Positions 1-7,922 of a DNA stretch of 64,000 nucleotides are shown in pieces. The position numbers were made by a program, and so were the translations under genes. The notes under the pieces are model-generated. The model saw only the letters and a program-made list of their open reading frames with translations, ran no database searches and was not told the DNA's origin. Positions within the stretch are counted from its first letter, which is position 1; every line of letters starts with the position of its first letter. This DNA comes from Cytobacillus gottheilii (GTDB taxonomy: Bacteria > Bacillota > Bacilli > Bacillales > Cytobacillaceae): contig NZ_KV440945.1 in assembly GCF_001636345.1 (NCBI RefSeq), forward strand, positions 3,879,854 through 3,943,853. The letters are read 5' to 3'.

Positions 1-95
1 CTTTTCTCCATATCAACAACATGCAGCGGATCAAGCGCTAATCTGCTTAGAACTAAATCGAAATTATATGGTCCTTCTACTGTCAGTATATCCAT
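1..95 (-). CDS. DNA-3-methyladenine glycosylase-like protein, N-terminus (partial)
   Basis: Only the first 31 codons lie in the window. The ATG is at 95 on the minus strand, preceded by a purine-rich GGACGGGG ribosome site. The peptide begins MDILTVEGPYNFDLVL, and a second block reads LSRLALDPLHVVD. This resembles the N-terminus of AlkA-type DNA glycosylases such as B. subtilis YfjP. The position next to pdaA (yfjS) matches the yfjP neighbourhood in B. subtilis. Function (excision of alkylated bases) is inferred from this short similarity and synteny; the catalytic helix-hairpin-helix domain is outside the window. Confidence 0.5.
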   Translation of the reverse strand, partial: MDILTVEGPYNFDLVLSRLALDPLHVVDMEK

Positions 96-132
96 ATTTC
101 CCCGTCCTTGTTCTTTTACCTGCATTATAACA

Positions 133-176
133 AAAAGATCGAATCCAGTCAGAAGCAGAGCTGGATTCGATCTTTT
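133..176 (-). terminator. Intrinsic terminator of pdaA
   Basis: A 16-bp perfect inverted repeat (arms 133-148 and 161-176, arm sequence AAAAGATCGAATCCAG) with a 12-nt loop lies two bases past the pdaA stop. The arm ends give a U tract on the minus-strand transcript. Confidence 0.9.
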
Positions 177-177
177 A

Positions 178-969
178 TCAGTATAGCATTGGGCTGCTGA
201 TTTCTCGCGACCACATTAAATCGTCAATACTTTTAAATGTATAGCCGCGTTTCTTTAAATCTTGAATCGCTTTTTCCAGTGCTTCGGCATTGTCCTTTGA
301 AACAGTATGAAGCAGGAGAATACAGCCTGGATGGATTTGTTTCATGATATTGTCGTATGCGTATTGCGCACCTTTTTGCTGATCCGTCTTCCAGTCAATA
401 AAAGCTAATGACCATAAAACATGTGTATATCCTTGTTTTTTGGCTAGGTCTAGTGTTCTTTCGCTTAAAATGCCGCGTGGAGGACGTAAGTAGTTCATCG
501 TTTTCATTCCGGTAAGCCTTTCGGTTTCTGCTCTGACTTTTTCTAATTCGCGGGTAAAGCGCTCTTGATCGACAGTTGTCATATCAGGATGATGCCAAGA
601 ATGGTTCCCAATCGTATGGCCTTCAGCAGCCATTCTTTTTACCAGATCTGGAGCCGTGTTTAAGTAGTGTCCTGTAATAAAAAACGCTCCGGGCACTTTT
701 TCTTTTTTCAGCACATCAAGAACTTGTGCTGTATAGCCATTTTCATACCCGTTATCAAAGGTTAAGTATATATCCTTTTTCGATGTGTCACCCTTATAAA
801 AAGCATCGTATTTCTCTAAAAGATCATCAAGCGGTTTACCCGCTTCTGCCGGCACTTCGTTTGAAGCTTTTTTGAAGCCCCAATGGATTGGTTTATTTGA
901 CGGCTGCGCGCTGGCTGAGGTGGTACACAATAGTAAAATGAAGGTGAAAATGATACTTTTCTTTAACAT
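178..969 (-). CDS. pdaA: Polysaccharide deacetylase PdaA (delta-lactam biosynthesis)
   Basis: A 263-residue protein, the same length as B. subtilis PdaA. An N-terminal signal peptide (residues 1-21, ending SASA) sends it out of the cytoplasm. The NodB/CE4 deacetylase domain follows: the metal/catalytic motif appears as LTFDNGYENG near residue 70 (PdaA proteins have Asn where most CE4 enzymes have a second Asp), the zinc histidines are in NHSWHHPDM, and RPPRG is the next motif. In B. subtilis PdaA removes the N-acetyl group from muramic acid so that muramic-delta-lactam forms in spore cortex, which is needed for germination. It is followed by its own terminator and is divergent from the repeat region on its 5' side. 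Function is by family and synteny and is very likely. Confidence 0.93.
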   Translation of the reverse strand: MLKKSIIFTFILLLCTTSASAQPSNKPIHWGFKKASNEVPAEAGKPLDDLLEKYDAFYKGDTSKKDIYLTFDNGYENGYTAQVLDVLKKEKVPGAFFITGHYLNTAPDLVKRMAAEGHTIGNHSWHHPDMTTVDQERFTRELEKVRAETERLTGMKTMNYLRPPRGILSERTLDLAKKQGYTHVLWSLAFIDWKTDQQKGAQYAYDNIMKQIHPGCILLLHTVSKDNAEALEKAIQDLKKRGYTFKSIDDLMWSREISSPMLY

Positions 970-1153
970 CTTTGTCTCCTCCAGGATTTTTTCTTAGTTT
1001 CTGTTTAAATGGTGGAAACATTAATGACAATTGTATCCTTTGTGGGTGGTGGATTTTGGGTTGGCTTTTGAGTAATTGTTGAAGAGAGTAGTTAAGTGCA
1101 TTTGTGACTTTGTGATGGGATCTAGCTGTAATAGGGAGTTTATATAGATTATA

Positions 1154-1880
1154 GAGGTGGGTTCTTGGCTTTTCGCGACATTATTTACCTTTTTTTGGAC
1201 TATTGAGGGGTGTTTCTCTGCTTTTCGCGACTCTGTTTACCTTTTTCTGGATTCTAGAGGGGTGTTTCTCTGCTTTCCGCGACACAGTTTACCTTTTTCT
1301 GGATTCTAGAGGGGTGTTTTTCTGCTTTTCGCGACACCATTTACCTTTTTTTGGATTACAGAGAGGTGTTTCTCTGCCTTTCGCGACACTGTTTACCTTT
1401 TTCTGGATTATAGAGGGGTGTTTCTCTGCTTTTCGCGACACTGTTTACCTCTTTTTGGATTATAGAAGGGTGTTTCTCTGCTTTTCGCGACACTATTTTC
1501 CTTTTTCTGGTTTATAGAGGGGTGTTTCTCTGCTTTCCGCGACACAGTTTACCTTTTTCTGGATTCTAGAGGGGTGTTTTTCTGCTTTTCGCGACACCAT
1601 TTACCTTTTTTTGGATTACAGAGAGGTGTTTCTCTGCCTTTCGCGACACTGTTTACCTTTTTCTGGATTATAGAGGGGTGTTTCTCTGCTTTTCGCGACA
1701 CTGTTTACCTCTTTTTGGATTATAGAAGGGTGTTTCTCTGCTTTTCGCGACACTGTTTACCTTTTTCTGGATTATAGAAGGGTGTTTCTCTGTTTTTCGT
1801 GACACTATTTTCCTTTTTCTGGTTTATAGAGGCGTGTTTCTTGGCTTTCCACGACAATCTGGATTACAGTGGTGTATTTC
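1154..1880. repeat. 52-bp tandem repeat array, about 14 units
   Basis: Units begin GAGGGGTGTTTCTCTGCTTT, continue with TTCGCGACACTGTTTACC and end near TTCTGGATTATA. Unit starts are at 1205, 1257, 1309, 1361, 1413, 1465, 1517, 1569, 1621, 1673, 1725, 1777 and 1829, exactly 52 bp apart, with degenerate edge units on both sides. The block 1257-1494 is repeated without change at 1517-1754, so a five-unit, 260-bp segment was duplicated within the array. Each unit carries the palindrome TCGCGA. The period is not a multiple of three, so the open frames across it are not protein repeats. The array fills the pdaA-fumarase gap. Confidence 0.95.
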
Positions 1881-1934
1881 TCTGCTATTCAGAACATCAT
1901 CGTTTAATTTATTCTCCCCCACTCACACATAAAA

Positions 1935-1964
1935 ATCCCCCGCAAACCAATGCCTGCAGGGGAT
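1935..1964 (-). terminator. Intrinsic terminator of fumarase gene
   Basis: A 10-bp stem (1935-1944 with 1955-1964, one G-U pair, rich in G/C) is followed on the minus strand by UUUUU. It lies just past the fumarase stop. Confidence 0.85.
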
Positions 1965-1971
1965 CATAATT

Positions 1972-3519
1972 TTATTTAAAAACAGGTTCTTTAAACTGTG
2001 CCAGTTTTTCAAGGGATGACTTGTCTACATCTTTATGAAGGCTGTTGCCGTGAGAGTCCATTGTGACAACGGCTGTGAAGCCTTCTACTTTTAGGTGCCA
2101 CATGGCTTCTGGAATTCCAAAGTTCATGAGGTCAACGCCTTCGACCGACTTGATGCAGTCTGCATAGTATTGTGCAGCACCGCCGATTGCATTTAAGTAA
2201 ACTCCGCCATGTTCTTCAAGCGCCGCAAGTGTTTTTGGTCCCATTCCGCCTTTTCCGATGACAGCGCGGATGCCGAATTTTTTCATGATATCGCCTTGGT
2301 AAGGTTCTTCACGGATGCTTGTTGTTGGTCCGGCAGCCTTAACATGCCATTTGCCTTCTTCATCTTTCATCATAACAGGTCCGCAATGGTAGATGATTTG
2401 TCCGTTAAGATCAATCGGTGCGTCATGCTCCATTAAATGATGGTGAATCGCATCGCGGCCGGTATACATCATGCCGTTAATTTTGACGACATCTCCGACT
2501 TTTAAGCTGCGGATTTTCTCTTCAGTAATCGGTGCCTGCAATTCAATCACCGCATTGTCCTCTGAAGTCGCAGCTACTTCCTGCTCTGCATCCGTTTTGC
2601 CAAAATCAATCTGTTCTCCATCCTGATACATCCAATCTTGGATTTCACCAGTTTCTGCATCAATTGTGATGCCGAGACGGCGGAATGCCCAGCAGTTATA
2701 AGCAACAGATACGAAAAAGCTGGCAGGAATACGGTTCATGACGCCGACTTTACAGCCTAACAGCGTGATTTCTCCGCCAAAGCCCATTGTGCCGATGCCA
2801 AGCTTGTTGGCATTTTCAAGTACATACTCCTCAAGCTTGCGCAGGTCTTCGTTTTTGTTTACATCTTCAACAGAACGGAATAGCTGTTCTTTTGCTAGAT
2901 CATATCCAGAAGAACGGTCTCCGCCGATGCCAACACCAATAAAGCCAGCGCTGCAGCCTTGTCCTTGTGCTTGATACACAGAGTGCATGATGCACTTACG
3001 AATGCCGTCTAAATCACGGCCAGCCCGGCCCAGGCCGTCCAGCTCACATGGAAGGCTGTATTGGATATTTTTATTTTCACAGCCGCCTCCTTTTAAAATA
3101 AGGCGCGCATCAATATAGTCTTTTTCCCATTGTTCAAATTTAATGACAGGTGTCCCTCCGCCAAGGTTGTCCCCGCTATTTTCGCCTGTTAAGGAATCAA
3201 CAGAGTTTGGACGCAGCTTGCTGTTTTTCGTCGCCAGTGCAACAGCGTTCGTAATTGCTTCTTTAATCACAAGCTGATTGACGCCAACTGGTGTTTTGAT
3301 TTTAAAGGTTGGAAGTCCGGTATCCTGGCAGATTGGCGAGATATTATCGTCAGCCATTTTGATATTGTTTGTGATCGTGTCCAGGCTCATTGCAGATCTT
3401 GTTCCAGCGCTTTCTCTTTCTTTTCCAGCTCGAATCGCACGGCGAACATCGTTTGGCAACTTTGTTGACGTTTCTACCACTAAGTCATACATGCTTTGCT
3501 GTAATTTTTCAAGATTCAT
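1972..3519 (-). CDS. Class I fumarate hydratase (iron-sulfur)
   Basis: 515 residues. The start is set at the ATG at 3519 (MNLEKLQQ), which has GAGGGGAAGG just upstream; an upstream in-frame start at 3642 would add 41 basic residues unlike the family. The fused alpha and beta fumarase domains are present in order. Likely [4Fe-4S] ligands are Cys64 in SPICQDTG, the cysteine in GGGCENKN and that in GQGCSAGF. It interconverts fumarate and malate in the TCA cycle in the cytoplasm. B. subtilis uses the unrelated class II CitG; class I enzymes occur in other Bacillaceae. The gene is monocistronic, with its own terminator. Confidence 0.9.
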   Translation of the reverse strand: MNLEKLQQSMYDLVVETSTKLPNDVRRAIRAGKERESAGTRSAMSLDTITNNIKMADDNISPICQDTGLPTFKIKTPVGVNQLVIKEAITNAVALATKNSKLRPNSVDSLTGENSGDNLGGGTPVIKFEQWEKDYIDARLILKGGGCENKNIQYSLPCELDGLGRAGRDLDGIRKCIMHSVYQAQGQGCSAGFIGVGIGGDRSSGYDLAKEQLFRSVEDVNKNEDLRKLEEYVLENANKLGIGTMGFGGEITLLGCKVGVMNRIPASFFVSVAYNCWAFRRLGITIDAETGEIQDWMYQDGEQIDFGKTDAEQEVAATSEDNAVIELQAPITEEKIRSLKVGDVVKINGMMYTGRDAIHHHLMEHDAPIDLNGQIIYHCGPVMMKDEEGKWHVKAAGPTTSIREEPYQGDIMKKFGIRAVIGKGGMGPKTLAALEEHGGVYLNAIGGAAQYYADCIKSVEGVDLMNFGIPEAMWHLKVEGFTAVVTMDSHGNSLHKDVDKSSLEKLAQFKEPVFK

Positions 3520-3698
3520 TATTGCCTTCCCCTCTCTCTTCTCCCCTGTTTTGCCCATTACAATTCTAAATATTTTCTCTTTTATTATACCCTGTTCTCC
3601 TATGTGTGCAAGGGATTGAATACGCTTACGAATATCTGCCATTTTGACTACATTGCCTGGATAGTTTAGGACATCTTATTGGGTAAGGAGGGTTGTTT

Positions 3699-4919
3699 AT
3701 GAAAATTAGGGTGTTATTATTCTTAATGATTTTCTTATGCACTCAGGTGGGAATTGCTAGTGCGGAGAGCCCGCTTACAGCTGCATTTATTCGGGATCAT
3801 CAGTTATGGATTAAGCAGGGAGAAAAAGAAGTGCAGCTGACCAAGGACGCTTATGTTCGTTCCCCAAAATGGTCTTATGATGGCCGCTTTATTGCTTATA
3901 CAGATGGAGATGAGAGCGGCGAGAAGTCAGAGCTTTTTATTTATGATATGGAGAAAAAAGAGAGTTTTCAGCATTATCCTCATGTTAATACTTTTAGCTT
4001 TAAATGGTCACCTGTACGAAATCAGCTGGCTTATTTGGATGGCGGTGTATTGAATATTACTAAGGTGCGAAATGGCCGTCCAAGTGGTTTTAATAATGTC
4101 TCATTAGGTGTGACTAAATTCGATTGGTTTCCAAATGGAAAAGAATTAATTGTTTCAACTGAGGCAGCTTTGCTTCCCACTGGCTGGGGACCCATCCGGT
4201 TATATAAAGTCGAAGCAGATGCAAATCTCTCCAAAGATAAGATTCATTCATTTCACACCATTAAGAATGAAAAAGATTTTTTTGCCATATATATCGACTA
4301 TTTTAAATGGAGTTCAGATGGTAACTGGGTTAGTATGCTCGCTATTCCAAATGCTTCTTCTGCTATGGACAGCAATGCGTTATGCGTTCTTTCAAGTAAA
4401 GGGAAACAATTTCAAAAGATCGGTAATATGTTACGGGATAAAAATTGGATTAAATGGGCCCCAGCATCCAATCAATTAGCCTATATATCTGGCGAAGGAC
4501 GATTTTTTGTAAAGGATAAAAAAACAGCCATAGCCGACATGCCTGCTATTAAGAGTGAAAAAGTTTATACACCAGAAGGATTTGTTGATTTGGATTTAGA
4601 ATGGTTCTCTCAAAATGAGGTAATTGTGGCACGGGCGAAAGAAAATCTGGAGTGGAACGAAGGACCGGTGCCGACTATGTACACTGCTTTATATGTGATT
4701 GATATTCATTCAAGCATCCAAAAGCAAATTTCTTTTCCTATGAAGGGGGAACTTGACCTGGATCCGCAGGTGGTTGGAGATATGCTTACTTGGAAGCGGA
4801 GTAGTGATGTGTACCGTCCTGGTGATGTGTGGGTAAGGGATGGAGTAAACGGAGAAGAGTATGTGTGGCTGAAAAACATTGAAGAGGCGCCAGTATTTTA
4901 TCAGAAACGAGGAAATTAG
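3699..4919 (+). CDS. Secreted TolB/PD40-type beta-propeller protein
   Basis: 406 residues from the ATG at 3699. AAGGAGGG at 3685-3692 sits six bases before this ATG, whereas the in-frame TTG at 3693 would touch the ribosome site. A signal peptide (about residues 1-22, ending IASAE) is followed by repeated blades with the pattern W-S-x-D/x-G/N-x-x-x-A-Y: PKWSYDGRFIAYTD, FKWSPVRNQLAYLDG, FDWFPNGKELIVST, FKWSSDGNWVSMLA and IKWAPASNQLAYIS. This is the PD40/TolB-like propeller fold. No catalytic domain is seen and the ligand is unknown. It stands alone, divergent from the fumarase gene. The fold is well supported; no function is assigned. Confidence 0.8.
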   Translation: MKIRVLLFLMIFLCTQVGIASAESPLTAAFIRDHQLWIKQGEKEVQLTKDAYVRSPKWSYDGRFIAYTDGDESGEKSELFIYDMEKKESFQHYPHVNTFSFKWSPVRNQLAYLDGGVLNITKVRNGRPSGFNNVSLGVTKFDWFPNGKELIVSTEAALLPTGWGPIRLYKVEADANLSKDKIHSFHTIKNEKDFFAIYIDYFKWSSDGNWVSMLAIPNASSAMDSNALCVLSSKGKQFQKIGNMLRDKNWIKWAPASNQLAYISGEGRFFVKDKKTAIADMPAIKSEKVYTPEGFVDLDLEWFSQNEVIVARAKENLEWNEGPVPTMYTALYVIDIHSSIQKQISFPMKGELDLDPQVVGDMLTWKRSSDVYRPGDVWVRDGVNGEEYVWLKNIEEAPVFYQKRGN

Positions 4920-5028
4920 AAAGATTTTTATTAAAATGTGGTTCATGGAGGCATCCTGTCCTCGTAAAGATCAATTTTTCACCGCAAAAGCTCTAATTTG
5001 GCTTGGTTTTGCACCCTGTAATCAGGAT

Positions 5029-5104
5029 ATCCGCCGTAAAAAATTTTTATCCGCCGTTATTTCAATTTATCCGCCAAAAACGGCCATTTATTCGCCAAAC
5101 GCCG
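5029..5104. repeat. 20-bp-periodic TCCGCC intergenic repeat, copy A
   Basis: TCCGCC (last unit TTCGCC) recurs at 5030, 5050, 5070 and 5091, separated by A/T-rich 14-15-mers such as GTTATTTCAATTTA. The last units read ATTTATCCGCCAAAAACG. A second, longer copy with the same ending lies at 26459-26574. Confidence 0.85.
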
Positions 5105-5143
5105 AAACTGAAACAAACTTCCAACAGCAACAAAACAGCCAAA

Positions 5144-5178
5144 AAGGGCCGCCCGCGCACGAAACACGGACAGCCCTT
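5144..5178 (-). terminator. Intrinsic terminator of the 5184-5369 gene
   Basis: A 12-bp stem (5144-5155 with 5167-5178, two G-U pairs) with loop CGCACGAAACA is followed on the minus strand by a short U run. Confidence 0.7.
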
Positions 5179-5183
5179 CTACA

Positions 5184-5369
5184 CTATATATCGCGATGAT
5201 TAAATTCACGGCATTTGGATTCTAAATCGTCAATCATATCAATTAAGCGGTCAATATCTTCTAGTTCTGTATTTTCAGGCTCGATGGCATCCAATACGTC
5301 TAAAAACATATTAAGGCGCTGTTTCAGAAATACTACTTGTGAATTTTTATCTTGAATCTGGCTACCCAT
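5184..5369 (-). CDS. Small conserved protein, SE1561-like family
   Basis: 61 residues, acidic and probably a two-helix hairpin. It starts at an ATG with AAGGAGAGAG well placed upstream. The central KQRLNMFLDVLDAIEP and LEDIDRLIDMIDDLESK blocks match what I recall of the SE1561 family of short Firmicutes proteins, which has no known function. No signal peptide or membrane segment is seen, so it is cytoplasmic. It has its own terminator. Being a gene is well supported; the family name is from memory and less certain. Confidence 0.7.
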   Translation of the reverse strand: MGSQIQDKNSQVVFLKQRLNMFLDVLDAIEPENTELEDIDRLIDMIDDLESKCREFNHRDI

Positions 5370-5453
5370 GGGCTCTCTCCTTTCATCTCAGAACAATCGT
5401 ACAGGAAAAGAAGCTGTGACGCAAATGGATATCCCCTTTATTATGCCCGCCAA

Positions 5454-7139
5454 TTAATCGTTTAAGCCGGCTGCTTTTCCTTCCCGGCTGAAATCTGCGG
5501 CTCCATGTAAAATTCCATTTTCACCATCAATCACAATAGCCTGGACATTGCCTATTGAGCTTGGCTCGTCTCCAAAATCAAAGCCCATTGCCTCAAGCTC
5601 ACCTTTGGCATTCTGATCCATCTCTCCTTCCCATTCGACTAATGGGCCGGTGGTGACAAATATCCGCGGCTCGTCAATGGCATCTTTAATACTCACACCA
5701 AAATCAAGATAATGAACAATCGTTTGGAACACAGACGCAATGATGGTTGGACCACCTGGTGAACCTAGGGTCAAGACAGGTTTACCATCCTTAAATAGAA
5801 TGGTTGGGCATTTACAGCTGACAGGACGCTTCCCTGGTCCAGGTTCGTTAGTACCGCCTGGATTAGCATCAAAGTCAGTCAGCTCGTTATTTAGTATAAA
5901 ACCATAATCGCTGACCATGATTCCTGATCCAAATGGATGCTCGACCGTTGAAGTACAGCTTGCGATATTGCCCCACTGGTCGACAACGGTAAAATGAGTG
6001 GTTTCGCTTTTTTCCATATCATCCGGCTGTTTCACAGGAGGCTTCTGATCATCTTCAAGCTTCCAAGGATTTCCGAAATCGATGGCATCGTTCCTTCTTT
6101 TAAAATTGATATATTGCAGTCGTTCTTTTATATATTGATCATCCAGCAAACCTTCTGTCGGAAGTTCAGCGAATTCTGGATCACCTGAAAAAGCTACTTT
6201 ATCGGCAAAAGCCAGACGCATGGCTTCTAAAAATAAATAATATTTTTCTTTTGATTTGATGTCATATTTGGATAAATCAAACGTATCGAGAAACTTCAAA
6301 ATCTGCAGCATAGTGACGCCTCCTGCTGTTGGCGGTGCTGCACTGGCAATTTTATGGCCTCTGTATTCGCCCCAGACAGGCTCATCTACTGTAGCGGAAT
6401 ATTCCTTTAAATCCTCAAGCTCCATTAGTCCGCCTTGCTCTTTCAGCTCAGATACAATCGCTTCAGCAATCTCCCCTTCATAAAAGGCTTTGATGCCTTT
6501 TTCCTGGAGCAGGCGAAAAGTGTTTGCCAGCTTCTCTTTGACAAGAAGATCACCTTCACCGAGGGCAGCTCCTTCAGGGAAGAAGAATGATTTTGCATGT
6601 TCACCTAAACGGTGGCCATGCTGTTCAAGCGCATTGCTTAACACCCAATTGACTTCCACCCCTTCTTCAGCCACATCAATAGATGGCTGAATTAAATCAG
6701 CAAGAGGCATCGATCCATATTTTTTTAAGGCAGCATCAAGTGCACTGAGGATGCCGGGAATGCCAACTGCTGACGCATGTGTGGATCTTTCTTTAAATGG
6801 AATAACCTCTTCATTTTCATCTAAAAACATGTTCGCATAAGCTGCTTTTGGAGCTCTTGAATGGCCGTTAAAAATTTGCACTGTATCCTCTTTCTTTTGA
6901 TAGACCATAAAGAAGCCGCTGCCGCCGATTCCTGTCATCATCGGTTCAACGACATTCAATGCAAACTGAATCGCCACAGCAGCGTCCACCGCATTTCCGC
7001 CTTTTGCCAACACGTCTCTGCCAATATCGCTAGCGATTGGATGCGCTGTCACAACCATTCCTTTTGTGCCGGTATCTGTCTCCCTTTCATGGGAGGTTTT
7101 CTGCATTTCTCTCGTTAATGACTTTGCTCTTCTGCTCAT
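5454..7139 (-). CDS. ggt: Gamma-glutamyltransferase family (YwrD-like, no signal peptide)
   Basis: 561 residues. The Ntn-hydrolase nucleophile is Thr380 in SETTHFTVVDQWGN, the autocleavage point between large and small subunits. The glycine-rich GSPGGPTIIAS motif follows about 95 residues later, and the N-terminal GMVVTAHPIASDIG and NAVDAAVAIQFAL blocks are typical. The N-terminus is charged (MSRRAKSLTREMQ) with no signal sequence, unlike secreted Ggt that degrades poly-gamma-glutamate or glutathione; this points to the cytoplasmic YwrD-type branch, whose substrate is not settled. It could alternatively act on acylated amines, as cephalosporin-acylase-like members do. It is preceded on the same strand by the YtxH gene, with a terminator between them, so it is probably transcribed alone. 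Confidence 0.85.
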   Translation of the reverse strand: MSRRAKSLTREMQKTSHERETDTGTKGMVVTAHPIASDIGRDVLAKGGNAVDAAVAIQFALNVVEPMMTGIGGSGFFMVYQKKEDTVQIFNGHSRAPKAAYANMFLDENEEVIPFKERSTHASAVGIPGILSALDAALKKYGSMPLADLIQPSIDVAEEGVEVNWVLSNALEQHGHRLGEHAKSFFFPEGAALGEGDLLVKEKLANTFRLLQEKGIKAFYEGEIAEAIVSELKEQGGLMELEDLKEYSATVDEPVWGEYRGHKIASAAPPTAGGVTMLQILKFLDTFDLSKYDIKSKEKYYLFLEAMRLAFADKVAFSGDPEFAELPTEGLLDDQYIKERLQYINFKRRNDAIDFGNPWKLEDDQKPPVKQPDDMEKSETTHFTVVDQWGNIASCTSTVEHPFGSGIMVSDYGFILNNELTDFDANPGGTNEPGPGKRPVSCKCPTILFKDGKPVLTLGSPGGPTIIASVFQTIVHYLDFGVSIKDAIDEPRIFVTTGPLVEWEGEMDQNAKGELEAMGFDFGDEPSSIGNVQAIVIDGENGILHGAADFSREGKAAGLND

Positions 7140-7174
7140 CTTTGGGGTCTCCCTTCACACTTCTTTGATCATAA

Positions 7175-7198
7175 AAACCTCTGCCGGAGCAGAGGTTT
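7175..7198 (-). terminator. Intrinsic terminator of the YtxH-domain gene
   Basis: A perfect 10-bp stem AAACCTCTGC (7175-7184, 7189-7198) with a CGGA loop is followed on the minus strand by UUUUUAU. Confidence 0.9.
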
Positions 7199-7226
7199 GC
7201 ATGAAGCGAACTACATAATCATACGT

Positions 7227-7769
7227 TTATTTTGAATACTTATTTTCTTGTGGATCTGTTGTGAGATCCTCATTGTTTACTGGAAACGCTGTACCTGCCT
7301 GGCTGCCATAGAATTCAGATTTTTCTTGAGTGCCGCCTGTGGAAACGGGCTGATCCATTACCTCTGAACCGGCTTGTTTTACTTTTGAACCGATATCCTT
7401 AATATCACCTTTAGCATCCTTTGCAACTTCTAATGCATCGTTGGAAACCTCTTTAACCACATCCATGTTGCTGAAGATATCTTCGTTCACACGCTGATAT
7501 AGCTTTTGTGCATCACTGATCGCTTCTTTTAATGTGTTAGAAGCATTTTTAAATTGGCTGACCATTTGATCTTTTACCTCGCCAGGGTTTTCCTTCACTT
7601 CTGTAATCATTTTGCTGGATGTTTCTTTAATGCCCATTGCTGTATTCTTCACCTTAGTTCTAGTTGTTGAATCAAGCAATGCCAATGCTCCGCCAATCAT
7701 GCCACCGATTAGAATGCCTTTTAATAATTTGCTGTTCTGTTCTTGGTCTGAATAAGTTTGATTACCCAT
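7227..7769 (-). CDS. YtxH-domain general-stress-type protein
   Basis: 180 residues. A Gly-rich hydrophobic segment near residues 16-33 (LLKGILIGGMIGGALALLD) is followed by STTRTKVK and a long charged helical, probably coiled-coil region with many Asp/Lys/Val heptads. The tail is disordered and Gln/Gly-rich. This is the YtxH architecture, common in sigma-B-controlled stress proteins. The ATG has GGAGGAUC upstream, and a sigma-B-type promoter (7805-7830) precedes it. A paralogue with the same KGIxxGxxxGGALxxLD start lies at 16280-16651. The molecular role of the family is unknown; a membrane-associated stress role is inferred. Confidence 0.8.
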   Translation of the reverse strand: MGNQTYSDQEQNSKLLKGILIGGMIGGALALLDSTTRTKVKNTAMGIKETSSKMITEVKENPGEVKDQMVSQFKNASNTLKEAISDAQKLYQRVNEDIFSNMDVVKEVSNDALEVAKDAKGDIKDIGSKVKQAGSEVMDQPVSTGGTQEKSEFYGSQAGTAFPVNNEDLTTDPQENKYSK

Positions 7770-7804
7770 TGTTGATCCTCCTCAAAAATATATGATGCTT
7801 GTCT

Positions 7805-7830
7805 TTTCCCATATAAAAGGGGAATTAAAC
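7805..7830 (-). promoter_or_regulatory. Sigma-B-type promoter of the YtxH gene
   Basis: On the minus strand GTTTAA (7825-7830), 14 bp, then GGGAAA (7805-7810). The B. subtilis sigma-B consensus is GTTTAA-N12-15-GGGTAT. It lies about 40 bp before the start codon. Confidence 0.7.
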
Positions 7831-7836
7831 GCCTAG

Positions 7837-7865
7837 TTGACAGAACGCTGTGTTCGATTAATAAT
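7837..7865 (+). promoter_or_regulatory. Sigma-A promoter of yfkAB
   Basis: TTGACA (7837-7842), 17 bp, AATAAT (7860-7865). A short CTCCC/GGGAG hairpin (7878-7895) followed by a run of T lies between it and the yfkAB ribosome site, so some early termination is possible. Confidence 0.7.
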
Positions 7866-7922
7866 GACTAGAGATTTCTCCCCGCATTTAGGGAGTATTA
7901 TTTTTTTAAAGGAGTTAACGTA

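Noticed and set aside
1203..1777. Open frames encoding RGVSLPFATLFTFFWI-type repeats on the plus strand
   Set aside because: They are produced by the 52-bp tandem repeat, whose period is not a multiple of three; no ribosome site, and the same pattern is open in several frames.
1154..1880. CRISPR-like array
   Set aside because: Units are contiguous 52-bp repeats with no unique spacers and no cas genes nearby.
4879..5203. Plus-strand open frames over the TCCGCC repeat
   Set aside because: They begin inside the preceding gene or lack ribosome sites, and their residues follow the repeat and terminator sequence.
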